NCBI GenBank assembly: GCA_030407085.1
Contig: CM059582.1
Span: 66,401,501 to 66,465,500 of the forward strand
Origin: Trichopria drosophilae
Taxonomy: Eukaryota > Arthropoda > Insecta > Hymenoptera > Diapriidae
Length of the DNA stretch: 64,000 nt
Direction of reading: 5' to 3'
Below are positions 33,829 to 45,337 of this stretch, in pieces; the first letter of the stretch is position 1; each line of letters opens with the position of its first letter. The notes beneath the pieces were generated by a model that was given only the letters and a program-made list of their open reading frames with translations, was not told the origin of the DNA and ran no database searches. Both the position numbers and the translations under genes were made by a program.

Positions 33829-34267
33829 TACCCTACTCGAAAAGGAGGATAGAAAAGTATATTTTCCAATATTTTCCTATCCTATTTTTGGCACGAATTA
33901 ATTCTATATTTTTCTATCCTAACTAAAGTGGATAGAAATTGATAGGATTTGTTTCGATATTTTTCTATACTACGTTCCGCAAACCGAAAAGGATTAACAA
34001 GAATTGAAAAATGGAATACTTCTAAATGACATTTTTCGATGCCCAGCAAACCAAGAATGATTGAGAAGCATTGAAACTTTCAATACTTCTGAATCCTATT
34101 TCTGTATCCTTCAGTAAGAATTAAGAAGCATAGCAAATTTTAATTTTTTCCTCTTTGTATACAAAAAAAATTTTTTTTTATTTTTAATTTTATTATTATT
34201 TTTTAATAATTTAATAGAAATATTTTTTAACTTTTTTTTGTTCATTTAATTATCTTAAGAAAGTTGT

Positions 34268-34304
34268 TCTCAAGCGGTCACCTATCCAAGTAGTGTTCCC
34301 CACC
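34268..34304 (-). repeat. 5S rRNA-like segment (3' half, box C region)
   Basis: Read on the minus strand, ACTACTTGGATAGGTGACCG then CTTGAGAAC resembles the 5S rRNA segment AGTACTTAGATGGGGGACCG then CTTGGGAAC. Only about 30 bases match, so it is a 5S-derived module and not a gene. It recurs in the short copy (36840-36871). Confidence 0.6.
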
Positions 34305-34419
34305 AAGAATAATTGACTAGAAACAACCATCGCGCGCGACACCGACCACTGGTCTACCACTGTCGATCACTATCAGTAACGTAATATGATATTTCTGTTA
34401 CACATTAAAATTTTTAAAA

Positions 34420-34890
34420 ATTCTTAATTATCTCAAAAACGGCCAGAGATAAGCAAAATATGACAAAATTTTGGAGGCTATCAAAAGGGGGGATCCCATT
34501 GAGTCGGTTAATGCGTACATACACACGAATTTTGAAAATAAGCAAAACTGAAAATTTTCAAAATTCTCAAATATCTCGAAAACGGCAAGAGATAAGTAAA
34601 ATCTGACAAAATTTCGGGGGATGTATCGATAGGGGGATGACCTGGAGTCGATTAATTCATACATGCAAACAGATTTTTGAAATTTGCAAAACTGAAAATT
34701 TCCAAATTCTCAAATATCTCGAAAACGGCAAGAGATACGTAAAATCTGACAGAATTTTGGGGGGTGTATTGATAAAGTGGATGACCTCGAGTCGGTTAAT
34801 TCATACATGTAAACAGATTTTAAAAATTTGCAAACCTGAAAATTTAAAAAATTCTCAAATATCTCGAAATTGGCAAGACATAAGCGAAAT
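34420..34890 (+). repeat. 144-bp tandem units inside the CCCTACTCG element
   Basis: TCTCAAATATCTCGAAAACG-type words at 34422, 34565, 34709 and 34853 (spacing 143-144). Each is followed by a GACAAAATTT word and a GAGTCGRTTAAT word. About three and a half copies. Open frames across it follow from the repeat. Confidence 0.88.
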
Positions 34891-35524
34891 CTTGATAGTA
34901 AAACAATTTAAAAATGTTCATACTTCAGGAATACGCTGGAAGGATAACAGCACTCGCATCACACGACTCGATGAAGCATTGAGAAGATTTTAAAATTACT
35001 CCCACAAATGCCTCTAGAAGTATTCAAAAAGAACTATCCGTGAGCATTGAAAATATTCGCATATATGCTTCCAAAAGAATTACGAAGCATTCGCAAACGA
35101 TTCGATAACGATGCAATTAGACAAGGTTTGAATTCTAACCATCAAATATCGATTTTCATAGGAAATGATTCAGAATAGATCTATGATTCATAAGGATACA
35201 ATTCATTTTTTAAGAGTACTAAAATGTATTCAAAATAAGCATACAAGTGTATTGTAAAGAATTCGAATATAGAAATAGATTCAAAATCTCGATGGCTATT
35301 TTACAGGAAGATTAAATGTATTCATAAAGACTGCGATTGGTCACGTGACAACACATTCGCTGTATTAAAAAGTACTGGAAAGATATAAAGTATACAAAAG
35401 CATTGTGTACTGTTATTGAATGTATTCACGAGTATAGGCTCAGGCGGCACAAAAAATTATTCAAAATAGAAAAAGATTGGAAAAATCAAGAAATGCGCGG
35501 ACACACGCGCGTAGTGTTTTGTTC

Positions 35525-36357
35525 TTCAAGTGGTCTGTTCCATAGTTTTCGTTGTCCGGGTGTTCCGCACCATAGTTTTTCGCCGTCTCTAGGTCGACTG
35601 CTCCATAGTTTTCGGTATCCAGGTGGTTCGATCCATAGTTTTCGTTGTCCAGGTGTTCCGCACCATAGTTTTTCGCCATCTCTAGGTCGACTGCTCCATA
35701 GTTTTCGGTATCCAGGTGGTCCGCTCCATAGTTTTCGTTGTCCAGGTGTTCCGCACCATAGTTTTTCGCCGTCTAGGTCGACCGCTCCATAGTTTTCGAT
35801 ATCTAGGTGGTCCGCTTTATAGTTTTCGTTGTCCAGATGTTCCGCCCCATAGTTTTTCGCCTGGACGGTGAAAAACTACGGTGCGGAATACATAGACACC
35901 GAAAACTATGGAGCGGTCGACCTGGACGGCGTAAAACGACGGTACCGGATACCTAAACATCGAAAACTATGGAGTTGACGACCTGAACGGCAAAAAACTA
36001 CGGGGAGGAATACCCAGACACCGAAAACTACGGAGCGGTTGACCTGGACGGCGAAAAACTACGGTGCGGAATACCCAGACACCGAAAACTACGGAGCGGT
36101 CGACCTGGACGTCGAAAAACTACGGTGCGGAATATCTAGATACCGAAAACTACGGAGCGGTCGACCTAGACGTCAAAAACTACGGTGCGGAATACCTAGA
36201 CACCAAAAACTACGGAGCGGTCGACGTGGACGGCGAAAAACTACGGTGCGGAATACCTAGACATCGAAAACTACGGAGCGGTCGACCTGGACGTCAAAAA
36301 CTACGGTGCGGAATACCTAGACACCGAAAACTGCGGAGCGGTCGACCTGGACCGTAA
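35525..36357. repeat. Inverted pair of ~60-bp tandem arrays
   Basis: From 35525 to about 35860 the units read CCATAGTTTTCGTTGTCCAG and relatives. From about 35870 to 36357 the complementary units read GAAAAACTACGGTGCGGAAT at 60-61-bp spacing (for example 36121, 36181, 36241, 36301). The centre is near 35862, so one strand could fold into a hairpin of over 300 bp. Translation gives repeated NYGAEYLDTENYGAVDLD peptides, but unit lengths of 61 break the frame. Confidence 0.93.
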
Positions 36358-36733
36358 AAATATAAAACTCACATTTTGATTCGTTTTGATAGAATTTCTA
36401 TAAATTTTTAGGATACATAATGATAAAAGTGTAATAAGATACATTTGGATTGATTCTCTATACACGATTGGGATAGAAATTTATTGATTTTACCTAATGG
36501 ATAGAAAAATATTAACATTGGCTTTACTTGAAGTATTCAGATAGGATAAGAATTGATAGATTTACATTATGTGCCAAAAATAGGATTCAAAAGCATACGA
36601 ATCACGCAGAATTTCTATACTTTTCTATGCTTTTCTATCCTCCTTTTCGAGTATGGTACCATTGCCAGTGTCTGAAATTTCTCACCGACACCTATCAAGG
36701 AGTTTCGTAAATTATAGGCAAAAACATTCACAG

Positions 36734-37223
36734 CCCTACTCGAAAAGGAGGATAGAACAGCATAGAAAAGTATAGAAATTCTGTGTGATTCGTATGCTTT
36801 TGAATCCTATCAAGTTTTGAATCCTGTCAAGTATTCTTGGTGGGGAACACTACTTGGATAGGTGACCGCGTGAAAACAACTTTCTTAAGAAAATTAAATC
36901 AACTAAAAAAAGTTAAAAAATATTTCAATTAAATTATTAAAAAATAATTAATAATAATAAAATTAAAAATAAAAAAAAATTTTTTTGTATACAAAGAGGA
37001 AAAAATTTAAAAACAAAAAATTAAAATTTGCTATGCTTCTTAATTCTTACTGAAGGAATGAAATTCGTGACGAACGTAGTATAGAACAATATCGAAACAA
37101 ATCCTATCAATTTCTATCCACTTTAGTTAGGATAGAAAAATATAGAATTAATTTGTGCCAAAAATAGGATAGGAAAATATTGGAAAAAATCCTATACTTT
37201 TCTATCCTCCTTTTCGAGTAGGG
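36734..37223. mobile_element. CCCTACTCG-ended element, short copy, TSD AG
   Basis: A 490-bp member of the same family with perfect CCCTACTCGAAAAGGAGGAT ends. AG flanks both ends (36732-36733 and 37224-37225), and the right arm shows the empty site with one copy (CT at 39812-39813). It keeps the 5S-like segment near its left third. It is a MITE-like derivative. Confidence 0.95.
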
Positions 37224-37602
37224 AGTTATTAATATAATTCTTTATAAGTCATAAGTTTGCTATCGACTAGATTCATAATAAACATATTGTGTAATGTAGA
37301 TCGGTAAGTATCTAATTCCTTATCTTACAGTTAATTCCGCACAATATTAAATATGTACCCTTCAAAATATCGTGTTTTATTTTGGCCTATTGCATCTTGC
37401 AATATATCTGCACGCACTCTCTATATTGCATTCCTTAATTTTAATATTAATAATAAATATTTCACTTCAAATACTGATCCTACTGTCTTATTTCATACTG
37501 TGCACACTTAAACGAGTAAGAATATACGAATCATATGTATTTTTTAAAGTTACGTTCTACCTGCTCAAGACATTAATTAAACCTTTACTAATAGTTAATA
37601 AT

Positions 37603-38078
37603 GTCGGCGTGATGGTCGTGCGGGCTAAGGCGTCAGTCCTAGTCCGCCCGAACTGATCGTCGCGAAGGTTCCGAGTTCGAATCCCCGTCTGTGCAATTTT
37701 CTCTGCTTATGTCCAGTGTGGAATAACCGGGGAACTTTGCTGGGCGAAGGTACGAATTTGGGACCGCTGCCGACCCCCGTCGGCAGTTATCGGTACCGTC
37801 AGCGTCTTATCCGCGGTCGGTATGTCGTGGGTCTTATCTCGGATAAAGATGGAATAAGCCCCGCGTCGTACTCGCTAAGGCATAGACCGCCGAATCTGCT
37901 GGTGGTACCGATATTGGGGTAGGGGGGACTGGCTCTGGGTGGGTGTTGTGTGTGCCTAGTTCTGTCTTGTACTGTCTGTCTCTGTCCTGTACCTCTCCAC
38001 CCGAGAGCCGACCCGCTAATAGACATATTCGTCATTAACGCGGGGGAAAATTTCCTGTCCTTTGTCCTTGTCCTTGTC
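37603..38078 (+). mobile_element. tRNA-derived SINE with 15-bp TSD
   Basis: CTAATAGTTAATAAT occurs at 37588-37602 and 38079-38093. The element begins GTCGGCGTGATGGTCGTGCG (A-box-like, tRNA-Leu/Ser-like) and has GAGTTCGAATCCC (B-box-like) about 50 bases later. It continues into an unrelated GC-rich body with a CTGCCGACCCCCGTCGGCAG hairpin and ends in short TTGTCC repeats. Such elements are transcribed by polymerase III and moved by a partner retrotransposon. Confidence 0.9.
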
Positions 38079-38399
38079 CTAATAGTTAATAATAATTTTA
38101 TACACATTATTACTTTCCCACTATTAGATTATACTTTCACTAATATTCTCCTAACAACATACATCTCAATCGTAATATTCACTTTCAAAATTTATAATTA
38201 TTTTTAATTTTCCATTTATATCTCATTAGTATTCTTATATCATAAATTTATTTCGTATCGTCTCTGCTAACATTCCTCACATATAGCACATACCTTTCGA
38301 CTATGGCGTAATCGTGTAATACTCATATTTTAAAGATAAAAATTACAGCTACTCCAGATATTAATGAGCAGCTTACTACTAATTATGACTGACAATAAA

Positions 38400-39500
38400 A
38401 GGACATCATTTCCGTTATTTCGACTGTAGAAGACTTGGTTCTTTTATTTGTTTACAGCATTGTGTGAGTTGGTTAGTTACTGTGTAAGACATACATCATT
38501 TATTTGATACTTACATTATTGCTCTCTCACACACAAAAGGTATCAAATTTCTGCACGTTTGCTGACACGATTGTAAAATTATGCTCAACTATTATGATTT
38601 TTATCGGTTGTTCAATTGATGATTGAGAGAAAAAAAAGTGAGAAAGTGTGAGGGGGAGAGGCATACAGCAATATGTGTAACTGCAATTATGAACGATTCC
38701 ACATTTAATACTTATACAAAAGGTAGCTAATCATTCATAAAGCAGGTGATCGTTTAGCATAAGACCATATTAAGATGCAGAGCCAATGGTAACAAACGTT
38801 CACAATGCATATCATAACGTAGATAGCTTAATACTCAAAATTATAAATAAAAGTATAATTAGAAGTGTTCTTACTTAAGATGAACTACCGTTCAGTAAAA
38901 TGTTGCAGATTGCATATTTTGAAGAAAAATATTGAATGTAGGCTCATGACAAATTGCATTCAATCATTAAGTTTAACATAAAATTCAAGCCTTATTATGA
39001 AAGTTTCTATAGTAACTGGATGTAATGTTCAAATGCGTAGAAATATTAAATATATGCCGACAGATTTAAAACAATAATGCATTTACGTGGTGACAAACCG
39101 GAATGTTATATTGAAAATGATGACGTCATCAAATACATATAAAATTCAAGTCTTATTAGAACGTGGTGCCAGGGAATATAAAAGAAGAGGATAGCATTGG
39201 TTGCTGTACTCTAAGAGTCGGAAGAAAACACTTACAATTAGAGCAATCTCTAGAGAATAAATGTGTTTAAACATATGGGTTGGATAATATAAAAATTCAT
39301 CGGTTAATATATCAGTTAACTATAAATGTTTCCGATATAAGGTAAGTAAGATGGAGAAAATATTAAGCTTGTAAGAGAAGTTTAGACTGAGAGATATATT
39401 TCAAGTATGATAATAAATTTGAAGTGAAAATATTACCTCCATTATTTGCTAGATGTTTTTGGTACTGGTAGAATATTAGTGCGGGTATAAGGTGGATGGT
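38400..39500. other. Spacer at the palindrome centre
   Basis: About 1.1 kb that does not pair well with itself. It holds a TATA-like AATATAAAAGAAG at 39175-39187 and no long frame. Possible remnants of arm similarity fade near 38400 and 39500. Confidence 0.5.
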
Positions 39501-40034
39501 TAAATAATCAATGTATACGAAATTATGTCCTTTGATTATCAGTTTTATTTATTAATAAGGTGTTTGTTAATATCTGAAGTAGCTACAATTTATCTTTAAA
39601 ATATGAATGCAATATAGAGAGTGCGAGCAGATATATTACAAAATACAATAAGCAAAAATAAAACACGACGCTTTGAAGGGTACATATTGAATATTGTGAG
39701 GAATTAAATGTAAGATAAGGAATTAGATACTTACCGATCTACGTTCACAATATGTTTATTATGAATCTAGTAGATAGCAAACTTATGACTTATAAAGAAT
39801 TATATTAATAACTGTGAATGTTTTTGCCTATAATTTATGAAACTCCTTGATAGGTGTGGGTAAGAAATTTCAGACACTGGCAATGGTACTGATCTCAATT
39901 TGTTGCGTTTGCACCTTTGGTCAAGATGAAACTAAAGAAGCATTATTGTCATCAAAACCGTGAATGAATTCACATTTAAGAAAATATACAACGTATTGTA
40001 AAGGTGTTTCAAAGCTTCGATGTACTAGATGCCT

Positions 40035-41996
40035 CACGGTGCTCTTGAATCAGTTTAAATAAAGTTTTTAGCTAACTCCGATTTTCTAATTAATTCTGTT
40101 TCTAGATGGTATTAGGAAGGGAAAGAAGCTCAAAAAGAAAAAAATCCACTTGGCGCTTTTTTTTAGCTGCAAAAATTAGATTTCTATGGCTTATTCGAGA
40201 ACAAAACTACAACGGGTCTGCGCCGTACGTCTAGAAGTCATTTGTTTTTAAGTTGATTTTCAGTTATTTGGTCACAGGAAATATAACCTAAAAGCAAATG
40301 TCAGTTACAGATATTTTTACTCTCAATGTGAGACTGAATTTTGTATTGTTTCTCATTCTCGTTTTTACATAGCATAAATGTAAGTATGATAATACAATAT
40401 GAAAGTATCGCGTGTGAAACAAAAGCAGAAAAATTTAAATTTAAGCACGAGAAAGGTCTTAGGCATCGCTACTGATATTCGTGCTGAAACTAACAAATCA
40501 AATATAATCGAACCAAATTTTAAAAAGAACATGTCCGACAGTAGTCATTCTATTGATGAATACTTCGAGTCAGGAAAATTTGATTTTATAAAAAAGGTAA
40601 AAAATAACGCTCATAGCTCTTCAGAGGATGCAGTAATATGTAGTGATTTGAGAGGTTTTATCAATTACATTGTAAAAAGTCGAAATCTCGCAGAAAAGCC
40701 ACACTTAAAATTTGGGTTGGATGGTGGCGGTGGATTTTTTAAAATCACGCTTTCGGTTCAAACGTCTTACAAATCTACTATTGAAAATGAAAAACGAAAA
40801 ACGACTAAAAGCAATTACCATAAAAGTTATCGAGAATCGGGTGTAAAAAAGATATTTATCATTGGCTTAGCTCCTTCCACAGAAGAAAATGACGAGAACG
40901 TTTCACTCATGTGGACAGCATTAAACGTAAATGAATTCCTCGAACTCGGTTCAGTAGCAACTGATCTTAAACTTGCGAACATTATTACAGGATTAATGAG
41001 TCATAGTAGTTCATATCCATGCACGTGGTGTGAAATATTTCATAAAAATCTCAGAAGTTGTGGAGCTGTCAGATCAGCAGAAAATTGTTTACAAAATTAT
41101 AATAGATGGTGTTCAAATGGTAAAATTGCGAAAGATTCAAAAAGCTTCAAAAATTGCGTGAATCCACCACTGTTTTTGTTAAACAATGTTTTAGGTTTTG
41201 TTAAAGAATTGATAAATGTCATCCCTCCTCCAGAATTGCACTTATTATTAGGAGCTGTTAATACCTTGTTCTATCACATGAAGTTGGAACACGAAGGTGT
41301 GAGCTTAAGTTGGGCTAAAAAATGCAATGTTGAACGTCAATGTACATATGGATCTCCAACTTTTGCAGGTAATGCGTGTAAAACATTACTAAATAAGATA
41401 GACATACTAGATGGATTCAAGTGTTTAAGTTGTGCAAAATATGTCGATACTTTTCGAAAACTGAAAAAAGTTGTTGATGGGTGCTTTTCGTTGGAATTAG
41501 ATGGTAATTTTCAAACCCATATTGACGATTTCAAACAAAGCTACGAAGCCCTTCAGATTCCAGAGACTCCGAAGATTCATGCAATATTTTTTCATGTATC
41601 GCAGTTTTGCACTAAAAATAATATGGGATTAGGATTTTTTAGTGCGCAATCGTGTGAATCTGTCCACGCTGACTTTAGTAGAACGTGGGGCAGATATAAA
41701 GTAGTAAAAAGCCATCCTGAATTTTCAGAAAAATTGTTACGTTCAGTTTGTGAATACAACAGTTTTAACGTGTAAATAATGTATTATGTAATGTTATATA
41801 CGGTTTTTCTAAAGTAAGTATCAAAATATTTTGAAAATTCTAGTATAAAATCATATTTTTGCTATAAAAAACAAAGCGCCAAGTGGATTTTTTTATTTTT
41901 ACGCTTTTTCCGTTCCTAATACATTCTAGAAAGAGAATTACTTCGAAAATTGGAGTTAGCTAAAAATTTTATTTAAATTTACTCAGGAGCACCGTG
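40035..41996 (+). mobile_element. DNA transposon with RAG1/Transib-like transposase, TSD GCCT
   Basis: Imperfect TIRs of about 125 bp start CACGGTGCTC on both sides (40035 and complemented at 41996). Shared words are TTTTTAGCTAACTCC and AATCCACTTGGCGCTTT. GCCT flanks both ends (40031-40034 and 41997-42000), and the left palindrome arm has the empty site with one copy (33683-33686 complemented). Termini beginning CAC and a 4-bp duplication fit the Chapaev branch of CMC elements better than Transib, which makes 5 bp. That placement is inferred. The element is 1,962 bp with one gene. Confidence 0.93.
40399..41775 (+). CDS. RAG1-like DDE transposase, apparently intact
   Basis: 458 codons from ATG 40399 to TAA, without interruption. 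It would excise and insert the element by DDE chemistry in the nucleus. Candidate catalytic residues are D108 (FGLDGGGGFFKI), D189 (GSVATDLKLAN) and E420 (SAQSCESVHADF). D189 lies 19 residues before C208 of PCTWC (C208, C211). H394 and H399 are 5 apart, and E420 follows H399 by 21. In RAG1 the corresponding spacings are 19 (D708-C727), 5 (H937-H942) and 20 (H942-E962). RSAENCLQNYNRW and ELHLLLGAVN also align with RAG1-type words. No N-terminal RING or PHD finger is seen. An upstream exon is possible. Confidence 0.85.
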   Translation: MKVSRVKQKQKNLNLSTRKVLGIATDIRAETNKSNIIEPNFKKNMSDSSHSIDEYFESGKFDFIKKVKNNAHSSSEDAVICSDLRGFINYIVKSRNLAEKPHLKFGLDGGGGFFKITLSVQTSYKSTIENEKRKTTKSNYHKSYRESGVKKIFIIGLAPSTEENDENVSLMWTALNVNEFLELGSVATDLKLANIITGLMSHSSSYPCTWCEIFHKNLRSCGAVRSAENCLQNYNRWCSNGKIAKDSKSFKNCVNPPLFLLNNVLGFVKELINVIPPPELHLLLGAVNTLFYHMKLEHEGVSLSWAKKCNVERQCTYGSPTFAGNACKTLLNKIDILDGFKCLSCAKYVDTFRKLKKVVDGCFSLELDGNFQTHIDDFKQSYEALQIPETPKIHAIFFHVSQFCTKNNMGLGFFSAQSCESVHADFSRTWGRYKVVKSHPEFSEKLLRSVCEYNSFNV

Positions 41997-43022
41997 GCCT
42001 ATAATTAATGACGGACAACAGGCAATTTTGACGCACATTTTAGTCTAAACGTGATAATGAAAAGACTGACGTACAGTCTGCAAATATTGTAAATATGTAC
42101 GTGTTATAATATTAAAAATTATATAATTGAACGTAACGATAGAGATACGTGTGTTAAATTATTCATTTAATTGTATACTCATACTTTTGTCATTTCCAAA
42201 ACACCGCAATTAAACTTGATTTAGTAAAATTCTATAGTAATCTTAAATATTAAATTGTTTCATTATTTACGAAAAAATCGTTGAATATTGACTCCCTTAT
42301 ATAAGAAAATATTCAATAATTATTGAAAGTGTGTTTGTGTACCGGTGTGTTTGGACTGTCGAAAAGAAACATGAAGTAAGATAGAAGCTTTACCCACAGG
42401 TCATTGAGAATTTTTCACTGTTCCTTTCAAAATGACTACTGTTTTACGGAATCACATGCGCACATTTAAATAGAATTAATCTATGCATGTCTTCATGTTG
42501 AATTGTTGTTTAGTCTTATATTTCATATACGGTAGCAATCTTTCTAAATGATAATATATGAAAACATCAGTTCTATAAACGATTCAATATTAATAATAAT
42601 AATAATATGACATTGTAGTGCATGATGTGAAAACATAAGATGTTTTTAAAGGTTAATTTATTACTATGAAAATGATTTATTGCTATAACGACTTGTGTCT
42701 TTTTGTATTACTCTAGGTGTGATGGATAGGAGGACATTCTGCTTATGCCAATATATTTAACAAAATACCTACATATAATAATAGTATTCGTACATGAATA
42801 ACTTAGTTAACTAATTAAGATTACAATGTCAGTTACGCTAGATACAATTTCGAATCAAGAGGTATACAATTCGTTAGTATTAAAATACATTTACGCTTGT
42901 ACTTGTTGGGTTTTCAGAATGAATTTCCTTCCATAGTCGTGTGAATGTTACAACACAAGCATGTGCACACGACTCGATTTGATGTAAGAGTATTCGTATA
43001 GATGCAACAAATCGGTAGCTAA

Positions 43023-43165
<143 letters not shown>

Positions 43166-43624
43166 ATGATCGACAATTAAAGATGACAGTTCGAATGTTC
43201 AATTCACTACGAGTAAGGCGACCTTATGTAGGCTATTGTACACGGTTCTAATGTGAAGGAATTTGTTATTATCATAATGATAAATACTTTGTTGTCTTTC
43301 CTTTTGTTTTGCATTTACAGAAAGAAAGATGTAGTGTAGATAAGACGACTTAGACCATGTAAGATTTATGCATGGACTGACTTTAAGATGTAATGATTTT
43401 AATTATTTGATTTAAGACTACAGTATATCGCGATTTAATATACATACAAAAATTAATTGTTTAAACGATGTCAAGTTAATGACTGAACATTTTTTATTTA
43501 AAATTGAAAGATCTTTGGAACGCTCAATTGTATTATTAACCAATCGAAACTTGTATTCATACGTCTATGCACATTTCAATTAGATCTAATATCGTAGAAA
43601 AGATTTATTCAATTGTGAAAGTGC

Positions 43625-45337
43625 GGTGACCATCATACTGGTGCTAGTACTTGAAACGATTTACTATTACGTTTAACTTCTTCATCATCTGAGTGTCGTA
43701 ACTCGCAAACTATCGAAAATGAACACGTATGGGACCATCTATCCTAATCTCGAGAGGAACGTCGGATGATACCGAGAGGGATCTAGTGACCGTGAAAAGT
43801 ATCTGTTTTTGTTACACTCTGATTTGATTTCGGATTCATAGGAATTGAGGAAGAGATACTACGATCTAGACAGAACGGTACGACGTATATCCATGAATTA
43901 GAGGCACCACGCCATACGTGGAAGTGGCAAAGAGTGTGTGAGAGAGAGAATGATGCGTCAATTAATGAAGGGGACAAGCAAATCAGTATTAGGTACTAGA
44001 AATGTAGAATATTGCCGACGTGCAAGTATTCCCCGGACGTGGTAATCGGTTTACACCGAAGAAAATGTTTATTATGGATATTTCCGACAGTGATGTTGTA
44101 AAGTACGTTTTGAACGTAAAACAATTGGTTAATGCACAATTATCATGGTCTACGATGGGAATCGGGCGATATACCCTTTGATACAATGAACGAAACGTTG
44201 GAGGACACCGTTACATGGGCTCATAAGATATACATTAAAGGCGCAGACAAATAAAAGATATAGGTTGCAGGAAATTTTAGATACTGACAATGTTGCCGTC
44301 ATAGACATATTGACCTGTCCACCTCTACCGAAGCTCGTAGGACGACAACTGGAAAATCGTCAAGACTCTTCTTCAAAAATCTTCAATCTGCATATCTTCA
44401 AAAGTCAATGAGAATTTACTATGAAGTGAAATTAAAGATGTATGGTTATGCTTACCACTCACAATGTAAATGCATCCAGATTTACGTGAATGTCATCGAT
44501 AAACATTTTGAAACGAGTGATGATACCGCAGATAGACAACCGGCGGTGATTAAAGACTGTGCAAAGTGTCAATTTAAGAGGGATGTATAGTAATGGAAAT
44601 ATAGGTATTGTAGAAATAAGAAATCTCGGGTCCTCGAGATTGCTTTCGCTTTGCAGTATATGCGCGGTAATATTTAACAATTTCACTTTCATATTCTTTT
44701 GCATGGCGATATTATTATTATTAGTTTATTTATGCATTGACTCATATTCAATTGTAATCGCTCCATAACCACTCATATCAGCAAGTATATCATCGTAGTC
44801 TACGATGAATCCATGCACAGATTCTACAATCTCTTTAAACATGCCAAAAGATGGCAGCATGGTCACATCCTTTAACTGTTTACTTAAAGACACTAAACTG
44901 TGCATAAAGATAGAAAGAAACTGTTGAATCTTACACGCTTCTCTTCAATTTTTACATCTTCATTTCGATCTTATTATTCTCAAAAATTTTAAAGGTGGGA
45001 AATATTAAATGATGGTTAATTACTTACATTAAAAGCAAGTCGATACTCGTATGTGTTCGTCACTTATGGGAAGTCAGACTCATTGTTACCGTATTGTAAA
45101 GTCTACGGATAATTAACAGGTCGAAACCTGTATGGCGATATTTAAGATGTGGGAAATTGGACACATATTAAAAGATGGTCAGGAACCTGATTAATTACAT
45201 TACCCACGTGTCCAAACTCGTATAGCTATGATTCGAACGTCATGAAAACACCTAAATATCGTGAATAGATAAATGCATAAGGAATAAGCGTGTCATCATC
45301 TCTCTTTCTAATTACTGCTAGCTTCTTCCATCAGTTC
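43625..45337. other. 1.7-kb segment present only in the right arm
   Basis: The left arm reads straight from GCAC to TATA (32060) where this segment lies. It has no terminal repeats and at most one base of shared flank, so it is either an insertion by an unclear route or a deletion from the left arm. Frames include MFIMDISDSDVVKYVLNVKQ (44070-44180, plus strand) followed after a one-base shift by a further 25 codons, and 44408-44590. None is recognised. Protein-like composition suggests pieces of a decayed gene. Confidence 0.6.

Larger units (their letters stand above)
33831..36656. mobile_element. CCCTACTCG-ended element, long copy, TSD TA
   Basis: Termini CCCTACTCGAAAAGGAGGAT at 33831 and the reverse complement of ATCCTCCTTTTCGAGTATGG ending at 36656. 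TA flanks both ends (33829-33830 and 36657-36658). The right arm shows the empty site with a single TA (39887-39888). The interior is built of repeats: a 5S-like segment, 144-bp tandem units and an inverted pair of 60-bp arrays. There is no transposase frame, so it is non-autonomous. Confidence 0.93.

Noticed and set aside
34268..34304. 5S rRNA gene
   Set aside because: Only about 30 bases around box C match, and the rest of the 120-base gene is absent.
36039..36357. Repeat protein NYGAEYLDTENYGAVDLD
   Set aside because: Unit length alternates between 60 and 61 bp, so the frame is not kept, and the array is duplicated in inverted orientation inside a non-autonomous element.
37603..37690. Functional tRNA-Leu/Ser gene
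   Set aside because: It is followed by a 400-bp body, a hexamer-repeat tail and a 15-bp target duplication, which define a SINE.
40031..42000. 5-bp Transib-type target duplication for the RAG1-like element
   Set aside because: The flanks are T-GCCT and G-GCCT, and the empty site in the other arm has one GCCT. Only four bases are duplicated.
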